Source of the DNA: Legionella erythra
GTDB taxonomy: Bacteria > Pseudomonadota > Gammaproteobacteria > Legionellales > Legionellaceae
Reading direction: 5' to 3'
Assembly: GCF_001467615.1 (NCBI RefSeq)
Contig: NZ_LNYA01000030.1
Span: forward strand, 1-64,000
Length of the DNA stretch: 64,000 nucleotides
Shown: piece by piece, positions 9,461 through 19,243 of the stretch
Numbering within the stretch: the first letter of the stretch is position 1
How the letters are laid out: every line of letters begins with the position of its first letter
The notes under the pieces: model-generated
What the model saw: the letters and a program-made list of their open reading frames with translations, nothing else
What the model was told of the DNA's origin: nothing
Database searches by the model: none
Translations under genes and position numbers: made by a program

Positions 9461-10803
9461 GCCGAAACAGTACTCTCGGATACGCTGATACGGCCACGCA
9501 AAGAGTTAGGCAAGGCTTCCGAAATGTCCACATGGACAAATTGGCCAATAAGCGTCTCTGGGCCATCAAAATTGACTACGCGATTGCATTCTGTACGTCC
9601 GGCTAATTGCTGAGCATTCTTTTTGGATTGGCCAGTCACCAGAATGCGCTGTGTGCTGCCCACCATGGATTGGCTGTATTGGGCCGCATTGATTAAAAGC
9701 CGGTTTTGCAGAATCTGCAGGCGCTGTTTCTTGACGTCCATGGGCGTATCATCCGGCAGGTTAGCTGCCGGTGTCCCGGGGCGGGCGCTGTAAATAAAAC
9801 TGAACGAAGTGTCGAAACCGATATCATGGACTAAATCCATCGTATCCTGGAAGTCCTTGTCGGTTTCGCCGGGGAAGCCGACAATGATGTCGGTTGACAA
9901 GCGAATGTCAGGCCTCACCTTGCGTAATTTTCTGATTTTTGATTTGTACTCCAGAGCGGTATAACCGCGCTTCATCATGGCAAGAACACGGTCTGAGCCG
10001 CTTTGCACAGGCAGGTGAAGGTGGTTAGCCAGTTCAGGCACTTCGGCAAAGGCATTGATGAGATTGTCTGAAAAGGCCAGCGGATGAGACGTCGTGAAAC
10101 GGATGCGTCCAATCCCGTCAATGGCCGCGAGGTAGTGAATGAGTAAGGCCAGGTCAGCGGTTTCGCCCGAATTCATCGCGCCACGGTAATCATTGACGTT
10201 CTGGCCGAGTAGATTAATTTCCCGCACCCCCTGGGAAGCCAGTTGATAGCATTCCGCCAGCACATCGTCAAAGGGGCGGCTGATTTCCTCGCCGCGGGTG
10301 TAAGGAACCACGCAGTAACTGCAGTATTTGCTGCAGCCCTCCATAATGGAAACAAAGGCGACAGGGCCTTCGGCACGGGGGGCGGGCAGGTGATCAAATT
10401 TTTCAATTTCAGGAAAACTGATATCGACGACCGGTTTTTTTGTTCGGGCGCGTTCTTCGAGCAGGGCAGGAAGACGATGCAGGGTCTGAGGGCCAAAAAC
10501 AATGTCCACATACGGCGCGCGCCTGATAATATCACCGCCTTCCTGACTGGCGACGCAGCCGCCCACGCCAATAATGACATGCGGGTTTTTTTCTTTGTAT
10601 TCCCGCCATTGACCCAGTTGCGAGAAGACTTTTTCCTGTGCCTTTTCACGGATTGAACAGGTATTTAAAAGGATCACATCGGCCTCTTCAAGCCGGTCTG
10701 TTTTTTCCAGGCCGTGTGTGTTTAGCAGTACATCCGCCATTTTGGATGAATCGTATTCATTCATCTGGCAGCCATTGGTTTTAATAAAAAGTTTTTTAGT
10801 CAT
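9457..10803 (-). CDS. miaB: tRNA-2-methylthio-N6-dimethylallyladenosine synthase MiaB
   Basis: A 448-residue radical SAM methylthiotransferase that thiomethylates i6A37 in tRNAs reading UNN codons. The N-terminal UPF0004 domain carries three cluster-binding cysteines ([15 protein letters not shown] and GGCVASQ). The radical SAM motif CSKYCSYC lies near residue 157. A C-terminal TRAM domain ends the protein. Length matches the family. It follows the MFS gene by 16 bp and overlaps rluD by 4 bp, giving a tRNA/rRNA-modification operon. Confidence 0.97.
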   Translation of the reverse strand: MTKKLFIKTNGCQMNEYDSSKMADVLLNTHGLEKTDRLEEADVILLNTCSIREKAQEKVFSQLGQWREYKEKNPHVIIGVGGCVASQEGGDIIRRAPYVDIVFGPQTLHRLPALLEERARTKKPVVDISFPEIEKFDHLPAPRAEGPVAFVSIMEGCSKYCSYCVVPYTRGEEISRPFDDVLAECYQLASQGVREINLLGQNVNDYRGAMNSGETADLALLIHYLAAIDGIGRIRFTTSHPLAFSDNLINAFAEVPELANHLHLPVQSGSDRVLAMMKRGYTALEYKSKIRKLRKVRPDIRLSTDIIVGFPGETDKDFQDTMDLVHDIGFDTSFSFIYSARPGTPAANLPDDTPMDVKKQRLQILQNRLLINAAQYSQSMVGSTQRILVTGQSKKNAQQLAGRTECNRVVNFDGPETLIGQFVHVDISEALPNSLRGRISVSESTVSA

Positions 10804-10819
10804 AGTCGTTTTCTGTTAA

Positions 10820-12112
10820 TTAGTCGTGAACACTTTGACAAAAGGTTTCTTTTATCTTCGGTAAAATCAGTAATGAAATTAAAATGCCAACCGGTAAAAT
10901 CGCCAGCGCAACATGATAGGCTTCGAGAGGATAAACCCGGACTTTATTGACAATTTCACCCTGCCACATTCTATCGAGAATAAAGCCGATGATGGGCTGG
11001 GCCAGGGCGATACCCACCATGTTCATCATATTCATAAAGCTTAAACCGGTCGCGACATACCGACGGCTGCAAAGCTCTTTGGCCACCGCAAAGGCCGGCA
11101 GGAAAGCAGACGAGAACACGCCAAAAATGAACAGCAGTCCCTGCATCTGCCAGCCTGAGGTAATGGGAGCAAAAATAAACAGGGTGCTGGTTATCAGAGC
11201 GCCTACAGCACCGATGTACAGCGGCGGCTTGCGGCGGCCAATGCGGTTGGAATAAACTCCCCACAGAGGGCTGGCAATCGCCCAGCCAATGAATACCAGG
11301 GAAATGTAATTCGCAGCCGTGGCTTTGGCCAGGCCCATTTTATACATGAGAAAGGGAACCCCCCAAAGACCACAGAAAACCGGTGTGGACATGTACATTA
11401 ATCCACCGTAGATGGCGACCAGCCACAATTGCTTATTTTTAACCAGGGTAACCAGGCTGCTCCATAACGGTTCATCGTGAGATGAGGTAACGACTGGTTT
11501 CTTGTTGGCTGGTGCGTCTTTGGCAATGACAAGAATGAGTATAGCGATGATTAAACCAATACTGCCCATGATCACCATGCTTTTGCGCCAGCCATAATGG
11601 TCAATCAGCAAAGCCAGAGGCGCTTCACCGCCGATAGCGCCGAGCATGCCAATGGTCACCATCAGCCCGGTCAGCAGGGCGAAGCGGTTGGCGGGAAACC
11701 AGTTGGCAGCCAGTTTCATGGCGCCTACTGCGGCGAATGCGGAGCCGAAACCAATCATCAGACGCGCAAGGCACGCGGCAAAAAAATTGTCGGTCAGGCC
11801 AAAGGCAATTGTGCTGACGGCACAGATGGTGGTGGCCAGGGTTAGCAACTTTTGCGGGCCAAAATAATCCATCATCACGCCGCCCGGCAATTGCATGGCC
11901 GCATAGGAATAAAAATAGATGCCGGATAAAATACCCAGGGTTTGGCTGGTTACGGCAAAATCACGCATCAATTCGTTACTCATGACGCTTGGGGAAACCT
12001 GCAGGAGGCATTCATAAAAGTAGAATACGCAACCTAATCCCCAAACAATCCAGGCCTTGGCTGTGCCGCTTAAGATAACATCCGTAACGCCATGATTTTT
12101 ACTGTTTGACAT
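10820..12112 (-). CDS. MFS transporter, Pht-like
   Basis: A 430-residue major facilitator with 12 predicted membrane helices and the loop motif MDYFGPQKLL between helices 2 and 3. The N-terminal pattern (WGLGCVFYFYECLLQVSPSV, then a helix with YSYAAMQLPGGVMMD) resembles the phagosomal transporter (Pht) family that Legionella and Coxiella use for amino-acid and other nutrient uptake. Substrate cannot be read from sequence. It is first in the minus-strand run that continues into miaB after 16 bp, though a functional link is doubtful. It is related in layout to the second MFS protein at 22213-23451. Confidence 0.85.
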   Translation of the reverse strand: MSNSKNHGVTDVILSGTAKAWIVWGLGCVFYFYECLLQVSPSVMSNELMRDFAVTSQTLGILSGIYFYSYAAMQLPGGVMMDYFGPQKLLTLATTICAVSTIAFGLTDNFFAACLARLMIGFGSAFAAVGAMKLAANWFPANRFALLTGLMVTIGMLGAIGGEAPLALLIDHYGWRKSMVIMGSIGLIIAILILVIAKDAPANKKPVVTSSHDEPLWSSLVTLVKNKQLWLVAIYGGLMYMSTPVFCGLWGVPFLMYKMGLAKATAANYISLVFIGWAIASPLWGVYSNRIGRRKPPLYIGAVGALITSTLFIFAPITSGWQMQGLLFIFGVFSSAFLPAFAVAKELCSRRYVATGLSFMNMMNMVGIALAQPIIGFILDRMWQGEIVNKVRVYPLEAYHVALAILPVGILISLLILPKIKETFCQSVHD

Positions 12113-12508
12113 CTACTGCAATACTCCCTGATTTTTAATAAAACACGCATGGGTTGGCTCGCCAACGATGCAATCGCTTTCGGCTTTGGGCAAAAAGGTC
12201 TGTATTGTACTGAATAAGTTTACTTTGGCATAGACCAACAAAAAATTTTATCATCTTGATAATTAATTGTCTATTCTGCTTTTTTGGAGGATTGCTGGCG
12301 GCGGTAGTCGGCAAGAATAACCGAAGCCTTGTCAGGTTCTCGGCGGATAAAAGGATTGGGTCTTCGCTATTCTGTGTTATCCTAGGGACAGCCAAGATCT
12401 TGATTCTGATAATGTTGAGGTAGATTCCCATGCAGGTGTTTTTTATAATGCCTCCTTTGGGTATTTGCTATTCATTTCAGATAACACGAACAGTAGGGCA
12501 TTCACGTT
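12113..12508. other. Divergent intergenic region with possible gene remnant
   Basis: A 396-bp gap between the divergent MFS and Kef-type genes, presumably holding both promoters. A small hairpin, GTTGGC/GCCAAC, sits at 12153-12166. On the minus strand, roughly 12280-12375, one frame reads about 31 codons of protein-like sequence (RRPNPFIRREPDKAS then VILADYRRQQSSKKAE, stop) without a start codon and just after a stop. It may be the tail of a lost gene. No other coding signal is seen. Confidence 0.35.
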
Positions 12509-13678
12509 ATGCATAATGAGTCGGTTTTTTATACAATTTTTTTAATATTTGCCGGAGCGGCCATTTTTTCGACTCTGGTATTGTATACAAAACAGTCCCT
12601 GCTGGTGGCCTACATATTACTGGGTGCGGCCCTGGGTCCCTGGGGCCTGCGTCTGGTTTCTGACGTCACCGTCGTGCAACAGGTCGGTGATATCGGCATT
12701 GTTTTTCTGCTTTTTCTGCTGGGGCTGCACCTGCAACCGCAGAATCTGGTCCATATGTTGCGCAAAATTACCTGGATTGCGATAGTCAGTTCCGTTGTCT
12801 TCGCCATCATTGCCTACCTTATTGGGCGCTGGTTTGGTCTTGGCGAAACAGAATCCTGGGTTCTTGGCGCAGCGATGATGTTCTCCAGTACCATCATTGG
12901 ACTCAAGCTGTTGCCCACAACTATTTTGCATCATCAACATACCGGTGAAGTGATGATTAGCGTGCTGCTGATGCAGGACGTGATTGCCATTATCATTCTT
13001 ATTATGATTAATGGTGCCCAGGGCAATGGCCTTGCGCTCGATGATTTCATTCTGGTGCTGGTGGCGCTGCCGTCGCTGACCTTATTTGCCTTTGCGGTTG
13101 AGCGCTACATTCTGGTTAAGCTGCTTGCCCGTTTTGACCGAACCCAGGAGTATGTGTTTCTGCTTTCCATCGGCTGGTGTCTTGGGCTGTCTTTCCTGGC
13201 CAAGCAATTAGGGCTGTCTGAAGATATCGGTGCTTTTGTCGCCGGCGTGGCCTTAGCCTCAAGCCCTATTTCGCTGTTCATTGCCGAAAGCTTAAAACCG
13301 CTGCGCGATTTCTTTCTGGTAATGTTCTTTTTCTCCATTGGGGCGACATTTAATTTCGGTTTTGGCGCTCAGGTTTTTATTCCGGCGATTATTCTATCGG
13401 TCTTGATGCTGGTACTGAAACCGTTGTTTTTCTGGTTCCTGCTGCAGCGAGCCGGAGAAAAGAAAACCATTGCCAAGGAAGTCGGCGTGCGCCTTGGGCA
13501 GGCGAGTGAGTTCTCGCTGTTGGTGGCCAGTATCGCGCTGAGTACAAAACTCATTTCAGAAGTGGCCTCTAACCTCATTCAGGCTACAACCATTTTAACG
13601 TTTATTGTGTCGTCATACCTCGTGGTGTTGAAATACCCAACGCCGATCGCTCTCTCGGAAAAAATGCAGAAGGATTAA
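12509..13678 (+). CDS. Kef-type cation:proton antiporter (membrane domain only)
   Basis: A 389-residue CPA2-family (Na+/H+ exchanger fold) integral membrane protein with about 12 hydrophobic segments. Family motifs include LLFLLGLHLQP in the fourth/fifth helix region, the MFSSTIIGLKLLP stretch, the acidic pair region GLSEDIGAFVAGV, and a late RLGQASEFSLLV motif. Length ends after the membrane domain: the C-terminal RCK/TrkA-N domain of KefB/KefC is absent, so nucleotide or glutathione gating by that domain is not expected. The next gene, ampE-like, begins 2 bp after the stop, so the two are likely cotranscribed. Confidence 0.88.
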   Translation: MHNESVFYTIFLIFAGAAIFSTLVLYTKQSLLVAYILLGAALGPWGLRLVSDVTVVQQVGDIGIVFLLFLLGLHLQPQNLVHMLRKITWIAIVSSVVFAIIAYLIGRWFGLGETESWVLGAAMMFSSTIIGLKLLPTTILHHQHTGEVMISVLLMQDVIAIIILIMINGAQGNGLALDDFILVLVALPSLTLFAFAVERYILVKLLARFDRTQEYVFLLSIGWCLGLSFLAKQLGLSEDIGAFVAGVALASSPISLFIAESLKPLRDFFLVMFFFSIGATFNFGFGAQVFIPAIILSVLMLVLKPLFFWFLLQRAGEKKTIAKEVGVRLGQASEFSLLVASIALSTKLISEVASNLIQATTILTFIVSSYLVVLKYPTPIALSEKMQKD

Positions 13679-13680
13679 TC

Positions 13681-14433
13681 ATGAAATTATTGGTCATTGT
13701 ACTGTGTCTATTTAGCGAACGTTACCTGATTCATGCTGCTTCTCTAAACCGGTTTACGTGGTTTGCCCGGTATTTTAACGCCATTAACCAGCGTCTGCCT
13801 GAGGGCTCTGCCCTGGCCAATCCCTACATGAGGCTTTTGGCGGTTCTGCTACCCTTAGTCCTGGTGACCTTTCTGGTTTTGTTTTTATTCTGCCACATAC
13901 TGTTTGGTTTTATTTATTTACTGCTTAATATCGTTATTTTTTACTATTGCTTAGGCCCCAACAACCCGTTTTATCCTGTGGCCACGGATAAATCCGATGA
14001 AGAAGACGATTCAGCGGCGAGGTATTATTTTGCCGCAGTTAATGGGCAATTATTCGCGGTGATTTTCTGGTATATTTTACTGGGTCCTTTAGCGGTGCTG
14101 GTGTACCGCTTGCTTTCCCTAAGCCAGGCTCAGGCGCAAACAGCCGAAGCCGCCGGGACAATAACCCGTTACCTCGACTGGATTACTGCCCGTGTCACCG
14201 TTCTGCTTTATTTGCTGGTCGGTAATTTCCAGAGAGGTTTCAGTTTCTTTACCCAGCACGTCCTGTCACGGCCCGATCAGAATGAATTGCTTCTTGGGCA
14301 GGGCGGGATACTTGCGGCGCGGACTTCGGAGCATGACGTGGTTACCCTGCCGCAGGCGCAGACACTGGTGGAACATGCCCTGATTGTTTATCTGGTGTTC
14401 TTGGCCTTTTTTACTTTGGTCGCCTGGCTGTAA
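13681..14433 (+). CDS. ampE: AmpE-like inner-membrane protein
   Basis: A 250-residue membrane protein with about four to five hydrophobic segments (about 60-95, 115-145, 170-180 and 232-250). It resembles AmpE/CobD-like proteins: a Leu/Phe-rich start with SERYLIH, the LGPNNPFYPV stretch (compare the LGP motif of CobD/AmpE), the RYYFAAVNGQLFAVIFWY helix, and LGPLAVLVYRLL. AmpE was described as an inner-membrane protein beside AmpD in beta-lactamase signalling; the activity is not established. No ampD is adjacent. The coupling to the Kef-type gene (2-bp gap) is unusual relative to enteric bacteria. Confidence 0.75.
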   Translation: MKLLVIVLCLFSERYLIHAASLNRFTWFARYFNAINQRLPEGSALANPYMRLLAVLLPLVLVTFLVLFLFCHILFGFIYLLLNIVIFYYCLGPNNPFYPVATDKSDEEDDSAARYYFAAVNGQLFAVIFWYILLGPLAVLVYRLLSLSQAQAQTAEAAGTITRYLDWITARVTVLLYLLVGNFQRGFSFFTQHVLSRPDQNELLLGQGGILAARTSEHDVVTLPQAQTLVEHALIVYLVFLAFFTLVAWL

Positions 14434-14465
14434 ACGGGTTAAATAATAACGAGGAAGCGTTTACT

Positions 14466-14858
14466 ATGATCAATTCGATGGCTCGTGTTGTACTGGCAAT
14501 CCTGACCCTGGCTCTGCTCGCTGCCTGCTCACACCCCGTGATAACCCCGCAAAGCAAACCCCATTACAAGGCCTGTACGTTGTCTTGTGAGCAGCGAGCC
14601 CGCGCCTGCAATAAAGTATGCCGTAATAATTGCGCCCAATGCACCGCCTATAATTTCCAAACGGCAGCAAAAAACTTTAATCATTATTTTCACGAAAGTG
14701 CTGTAAACGGGCAAATTATTAAACGGGATTTGAATTCCTATTTTGATCCACTACAATGCCGCAAAACAACGTGCAATTGCCGCGGCGATTATGTGGCTTG
14801 CGTGCAATCCTGTGGGGGCGTAGTGAAGAAACGCCTGCAGGCTGCGGCTGTTTGTTAA
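14466..14858 (+). CDS. Small cysteine-rich lipoprotein
   Basis: A 130-residue protein with a type II (lipoprotein) signal peptide: a hydrophobic core then the lipobox LLAAC with Cys21. The mature part is unusually Cys-rich: beyond Cys21 there are CTLSC, CNKVC, NCAQC, CRKTTCNC, CVQSC and a terminal Cys, about 15 in all, spaced in pairs that suggest disulphides or metal binding. No family recognised. It lies 30 bp upstream of aceE on the same strand, but a functional link to pyruvate dehydrogenase is not implied. Confidence 0.75.
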   Translation: MINSMARVVLAILTLALLAACSHPVITPQSKPHYKACTLSCEQRARACNKVCRNNCAQCTAYNFQTAAKNFNHYFHESAVNGQIIKRDLNSYFDPLQCRKTTCNCRGDYVACVQSCGGVVKKRLQAAAVC

Positions 14859-14888
14859 ACGTTTTATAGATTGACGAGGAAGACATCC

Positions 14889-17555
14889 ATGTCCCAAGAA
14901 AAGATAAACGATATAGATCCAATTGAAACACGTGAATGGCTGGATGCCTTGCAAGCGGTATTATTAAATGATGGAAATGAACGTGCCGCCTATATTCTCC
15001 AGGAGTTGGTGAGCAAGGCCAGCACGGAGGGTGTGAGATTGCGCGATGCGGTGCATACCCCTTACCGCAACACCATCAGACCCGATGAGGAAAAGCAAAT
15101 GCCACCCGATGAAGGGGTGGGCAAGCGCATTAATGCGCTGATTCGCTGGAATGCCGTGGCCATGGTGTTGCGTGCGGGTAAATACGCGCCCGAACTGGGC
15201 GGCCATATTGCATCCTATGCTTCGTCATCCACCCTCTATGAAACAGGGTTCAACTATTTTTTTAAAGGCCCTAATGCCACGCCTCATGGCGGCGACCTGC
15301 TTTATATTCAGGGTCATTCTTCACCCGGAATTTATGCGCGGGCCTTTCTTGAAGGCCGCTTAAATGAAAGCCAACTGGCTCATTTCCGTCAGGAAGTGGA
15401 AGCAGATGGCCTGTCGTCCTATCCTCACCCCTGGTTGATGAGCGATTTCTGGCAATTCCCTACGGTGTCCATGGGATTAGGGCCCTTGCAAGCCATTTAT
15501 CAGGCGCGTTTCTTAAAATACCTGGAAAACCGCGGCCTGATTAAAGCGGAAGGGCGCAAAGTCTGGGCATTCCTCGGCGATGGTGAAATGGATGAGCCTG
15601 AATCCGTCGGCGCATTGTCGATTGCCGCCCGTGAAAAGCTGGATAATCTGATTTTCGTGGTGAATTGCAACCTGCAGCGTCTGGATGGGCCTGTCCGTGG
15701 AAATGGCAAAATTATTCAGGAACTCGAAGGGGTGTTCCGCGGTGCTGGCTGGAATGTCATTAAAGTCATTTGGGGCGGCCGCTGGGATCCTTTATTTGCC
15801 CGTGATAAAACCGGCATTATGCAAAAGCGTATGGAAGAATGCGTTGACGGTGATTACCAGGCTTATAAGGCCAATAACGGCGCTTACGTCCGCGAACATT
15901 TTTTTGGCCAATACCCTGAATTGAAAAAAATGGTTGAGAACCTGTCGGATGAAGAAATCTGGCGTCTTAACCGGGGCGGTCATGATCCGCAAAAAGTCTA
16001 TGCCGCTTATGCCCAGGCAGTAGAGCACCAGGGGTCTCCGACGGTGATTCTGGCTAAAACCATTAAAGGATATGGTATGGGCGCGGCTGGTGAAGGGCAG
16101 AATATTACTCACCAGCAGAAAAAAATGACCATTGAACAATTACGGGCTTTCCGTGATCGCTTCAGTATTCCTATCAGTGATGACAAAATCACCGAGATTC
16201 CTTTCTATCGTCCAGCCCCTGACAGCCCTGAAGTGAAGTATCTGCAAAAACAGCGTGAGATGCTGGGGGGCTACCTGCCGGCCAGAAGCCATGCATTCGA
16301 ACCGTTGCCCATCCCCGAATTGTCTGCTTTTTCATCGGTGACGCAGAGCACGGGTGATCGTGAAATTTCGACCACCATGGCTTTTGTCCGTATTCTGTCT
16401 GTTTTGTTGAAAGATAAAGTTCTGGGCAGTCGCATTGTACCCATTGTTCCTGACGAGTGCAGAACCTTTGGTATGGAAGGTTTATTCCGTCAGATTGGTA
16501 TTTATTCGCCCGTTGGGCAGCTGTACACGCCCGTTGATCATGAGCAGGTAATGTATTACCGCGAAGCCCGGGACGGTCAGATTCTGGAGGAAGGGATTAA
16601 TGAAGCGGGAGCCTTTTGTTCCTGGATTGCGGCGGCCACGTCCTATAGTTCCAATAAACTGCCCATGATTCCGTTTTACATTTACTATTCCATGTTTGGT
16701 TTTCAGCGCATTGGTGATTTGGCCTGGGCTGCCGGCGACATGCAGGCAAGAGGGTTTTTGCTTGGTGGTACGGCGGGCCGCACGACATTGGCTGGTGAGG
16801 GCTTACAGCATCAGGATGGACACAGCCATTTGATGGCAGGAACCATCCCCAACTGCATTGCCTACGATCCCACCTATGCCTATGAATTGGCCGTGATTAT
16901 CCATGATGGTCTTCAGCGTATGTATCAAAAGCAGGAAAACGTCTTTTATTATATTACGGTGATGAATGAAAACTACACCCACCCGGATATGCCGGCAAAT
17001 GTGGAAGAGGGCATTCTCAAAGGCATGTATGTGCTGCAGGAAAGCAAGAAAAAAAGCAAGCAGCATGTCCAGCTAATGGGAAGCGGCACCATCTTAAGGG
17101 AAGTGATTAAGGCGGCTGAGATGCTTCAAGCAGACTTTGGCGTCACCGCCGACATCTGGAGCGTGACCAGCTTTAATGAACTACGACGCGATGGGCTGGC
17201 TGTTGAACGGCGCAACCGCATGAATCCAGACGCCAAACCTCAGCAATCCTACGTTTACGAGCAGTTAAGCGGACGTCAGGGACCGGTTATTGCGGCAACC
17301 GATTACATGCGCCTGTATGCCGATCAGATAAGACCTTATGTTCCAGGCCGCTACGTGGTACTGGGGACCGATGGTTATGGTCGAAGCGATACCCGTGAAC
17401 GTTTGCGTCATTTCTTTGAAGTCGATGCCAAATTTATTGTACTCGCGGCGCTTGAAGCCCTGGTGGCCGAAGGGCAAATGAAACCCGCCAGCATGGCAGA
17501 GGCCATCAAACGTTACGGTATTCAGTCTGATAAACCTGATCCTGTAACCGTTTAA
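14889..17555 (+). CDS. aceE: Pyruvate dehydrogenase E1 component AceE
   Basis: Homodimeric thiamine-diphosphate E1 of the pyruvate dehydrogenase complex (about 888 residues), which decarboxylates pyruvate and acetylates the E2 lipoyl groups. I choose the ATG at 14889 because GAGGAAG at 14876-14882 is correctly spaced before it; an upstream TTG reading adds six residues. The ThDP-binding GDGEMDEPES...N motif is present (FLGDGEMDEPES, followed by NCNLQRLDG). Other AceE-type motifs include HSSPGIYARAF, DHEQVMYYREA and LMGSGTILREV. Full length for the gammaproteobacterial type. It is first in the aceE-aceF-lpd order. Confidence 0.98.
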   Translation: MSQEKINDIDPIETREWLDALQAVLLNDGNERAAYILQELVSKASTEGVRLRDAVHTPYRNTIRPDEEKQMPPDEGVGKRINALIRWNAVAMVLRAGKYAPELGGHIASYASSSTLYETGFNYFFKGPNATPHGGDLLYIQGHSSPGIYARAFLEGRLNESQLAHFRQEVEADGLSSYPHPWLMSDFWQFPTVSMGLGPLQAIYQARFLKYLENRGLIKAEGRKVWAFLGDGEMDEPESVGALSIAAREKLDNLIFVVNCNLQRLDGPVRGNGKIIQELEGVFRGAGWNVIKVIWGGRWDPLFARDKTGIMQKRMEECVDGDYQAYKANNGAYVREHFFGQYPELKKMVENLSDEEIWRLNRGGHDPQKVYAAYAQAVEHQGSPTVILAKTIKGYGMGAAGEGQNITHQQKKMTIEQLRAFRDRFSIPISDDKITEIPFYRPAPDSPEVKYLQKQREMLGGYLPARSHAFEPLPIPELSAFSSVTQSTGDREISTTMAFVRILSVLLKDKVLGSRIVPIVPDECRTFGMEGLFRQIGIYSPVGQLYTPVDHEQVMYYREARDGQILEEGINEAGAFCSWIAAATSYSSNKLPMIPFYIYYSMFGFQRIGDLAWAAGDMQARGFLLGGTAGRTTLAGEGLQHQDGHSHLMAGTIPNCIAYDPTYAYELAVIIHDGLQRMYQKQENVFYYITVMNENYTHPDMPANVEEGILKGMYVLQESKKKSKQHVQLMGSGTILREVIKAAEMLQADFGVTADIWSVTSFNELRRDGLAVERRNRMNPDAKPQQSYVYEQLSGRQGPVIAATDYMRLYADQIRPYVPGRYVVLGTDGYGRSDTRERLRHFFEVDAKFIVLAALEALVAEGQMKPASMAEAIKRYGIQSDKPDPVTV

Positions 17556-17622
17556 TCGATGAATAATAAGGGCCATGATGCCATGCGTGCATGATGGCTT
17601 CCCCTTTTTGCTGAGGATAAAC

Positions 17623-19221
17623 ATGGCAGATGAGATGAAAGTGAAAGTTCCTGATATCGGCGGCGCGAGCGGTGTCGATGTCATTGAAGTATTAGTAAAA
17701 CCCGGTGACGACATTGATGTGGACACCCCTTTAATCACCCTGGAATCGGATAAGGCCAGCATGGAAATTCCTTCTCCCACAGCAGGAAAGGTTGTGGCAT
17801 TGCTGGTGAAGGTCGGAGATAAGGTTTCTGAAGGGGATTCGATTGTTGCGGTAGCGACAGACAATCTATCTGAAGCAAAGCAGGAGGCACCGGCTAAACC
17901 GGCTGAATCACCTGCCGAGGCAGAAACCCTAAAATCGAATGAACTCCATGCGCAACCCATTTCCCAGTCCATGGAAGTCAGGATTCCTGATATTGGCGGT
18001 GCCACGGATGTGGATGTGATTGAGGTGATGGTCAGTGCCGGTGATCGCGTCAAAAAAGATGAGGCCCTGATTACCCTTGAAGGCGATAAAGCAACAATGG
18101 ATATTCCCTCGCCTTTTGACGGCGAGGTTGAAAACCTGGCTATTAAGGTCGGGGATAAAGTATCGCAAGGCAGCTTAATTCTGACGATGAAAACGGCACA
18201 GGCAGCCGCCGCTTCTGCACCTTCAGAAAAACCAGAATCGACAGCGCCTGCTTCGACTCCAGCCACGGAGACGGTCAAAGCGATGCCAACGGCTCCAATC
18301 CCGATGCCTTCGACCACCAGCAATGCAGCACTTGCCGCTGGACCTGCTGTGCGGCGGATGGCCAGGGAATTTGGCGTCAATTTAAGCGAAGTAGCGGGTA
18401 GTGGGCGTAAAAACCGGATCACCAAAGACGATGTGCAGCAGTACATCAAATCGCGCTTAAGTGAGAAACCCACGGCGGGTGGTTTTTCCCTGCCCCAGGC
18501 GCCGGTTATCGATTTCAGTAAATTTGGCGCGGTCGAAACCAGACCGTTGAATAAAATCAAGCGCTTAACCGGTCAAAACGTCCATCGCTCCTGGATAACC
18601 ATTCCCCATGTGACGCAATTTGATGAAGCGGATATTACTGATCTTGAAGCCTTTCGCAAGGACGAGTCGGAGCGCGCCGCCCAAAACGGCTACAAACTAA
18701 CCATTCTCGCTTTTGTCGCCAAAGCGGTGACCAAAGCATTAATGGCTTTTCCCCAGTTTAACGCCTCACTGGATGCCAGCGGCGAAAATCTGATTTACAA
18801 AAAATATTTCAATATCGGTATCGCGGTTGAAACCCCGAACGGCCTGGTGGTTCCGGTTATCCGTCAGGTGGACCAGTTGCAGGTCAGTGATATTGCCCGC
18901 GTCATGGCTGAAATCAGTAAAAAAGCCCGCGACAAAGGATTAATGCCTGCGGACATGAGCGGCGGCTGCTTTACCATTTCAAGTTTAGGCGGCATCGGCG
19001 GCACCGCGTTCACACCCATCGTCAATAGCCCGGAAGTGGCTATCCTGGGGTTGTCGCGTTCCAGCATCAAGCCAGTCTATCAGGGTGGGGAGTTTAAACC
19101 GCGATTGATGCTTCCTTTATCCTTATCCTATGATCATCGCGTCATTGATGGTGCGGAGGCGGCGCGGTTTACCCGATATCTGGCTGATTTGCTGGGCGAT
19201 ATTCGCCGGATTTTACTGTAA
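17623..19221 (+). CDS. aceF: Pyruvate dehydrogenase E2 (dihydrolipoamide acetyltransferase) AceF
   Basis: A 532-residue E2 core protein that transfers acetyl groups from lipoyl to CoA. The ATG at 17623 is chosen because GAGGA precedes it by about 7 bases; the longer reading adds 16 unlikely residues. Two N-terminal lipoyl domains carry the lipoylated lysines in ESDKASMEIP and EGDKATMDIP, joined by Ala/Pro/Glu linkers. A peripheral-subunit-binding domain follows (AVRRMAREFGVNLSEVAGSG). The catalytic domain ends with the active-site SYDHRVIDGAEAARF motif. Two lipoyl domains instead of the three in E. coli is common in other proteobacteria. It lies 67 bp after aceE. Confidence 0.97.
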   Translation: MADEMKVKVPDIGGASGVDVIEVLVKPGDDIDVDTPLITLESDKASMEIPSPTAGKVVALLVKVGDKVSEGDSIVAVATDNLSEAKQEAPAKPAESPAEAETLKSNELHAQPISQSMEVRIPDIGGATDVDVIEVMVSAGDRVKKDEALITLEGDKATMDIPSPFDGEVENLAIKVGDKVSQGSLILTMKTAQAAAASAPSEKPESTAPASTPATETVKAMPTAPIPMPSTTSNAALAAGPAVRRMAREFGVNLSEVAGSGRKNRITKDDVQQYIKSRLSEKPTAGGFSLPQAPVIDFSKFGAVETRPLNKIKRLTGQNVHRSWITIPHVTQFDEADITDLEAFRKDESERAAQNGYKLTILAFVAKAVTKALMAFPQFNASLDASGENLIYKKYFNIGIAVETPNGLVVPVIRQVDQLQVSDIARVMAEISKKARDKGLMPADMSGGCFTISSLGGIGGTAFTPIVNSPEVAILGLSRSSIKPVYQGGEFKPRLMLPLSLSYDHRVIDGAEAARFTRYLADLLGDIRRILL

Positions 19222-19243
19222 TTTTAAAGAAAGAGGCTTTGTA

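Noticed and set aside
12135-12431. 98-codon minus-strand frame
   Set aside because: Composition does not look coding and a different frame in the same place is more protein-like.
17265-18560. Long minus-strand reading frame (431 codons) across aceE/aceF
   Set aside because: It lies antisense to clearly conserved aceE/aceF sequence, is Ser/Ala-rich and shows no protein family pattern.
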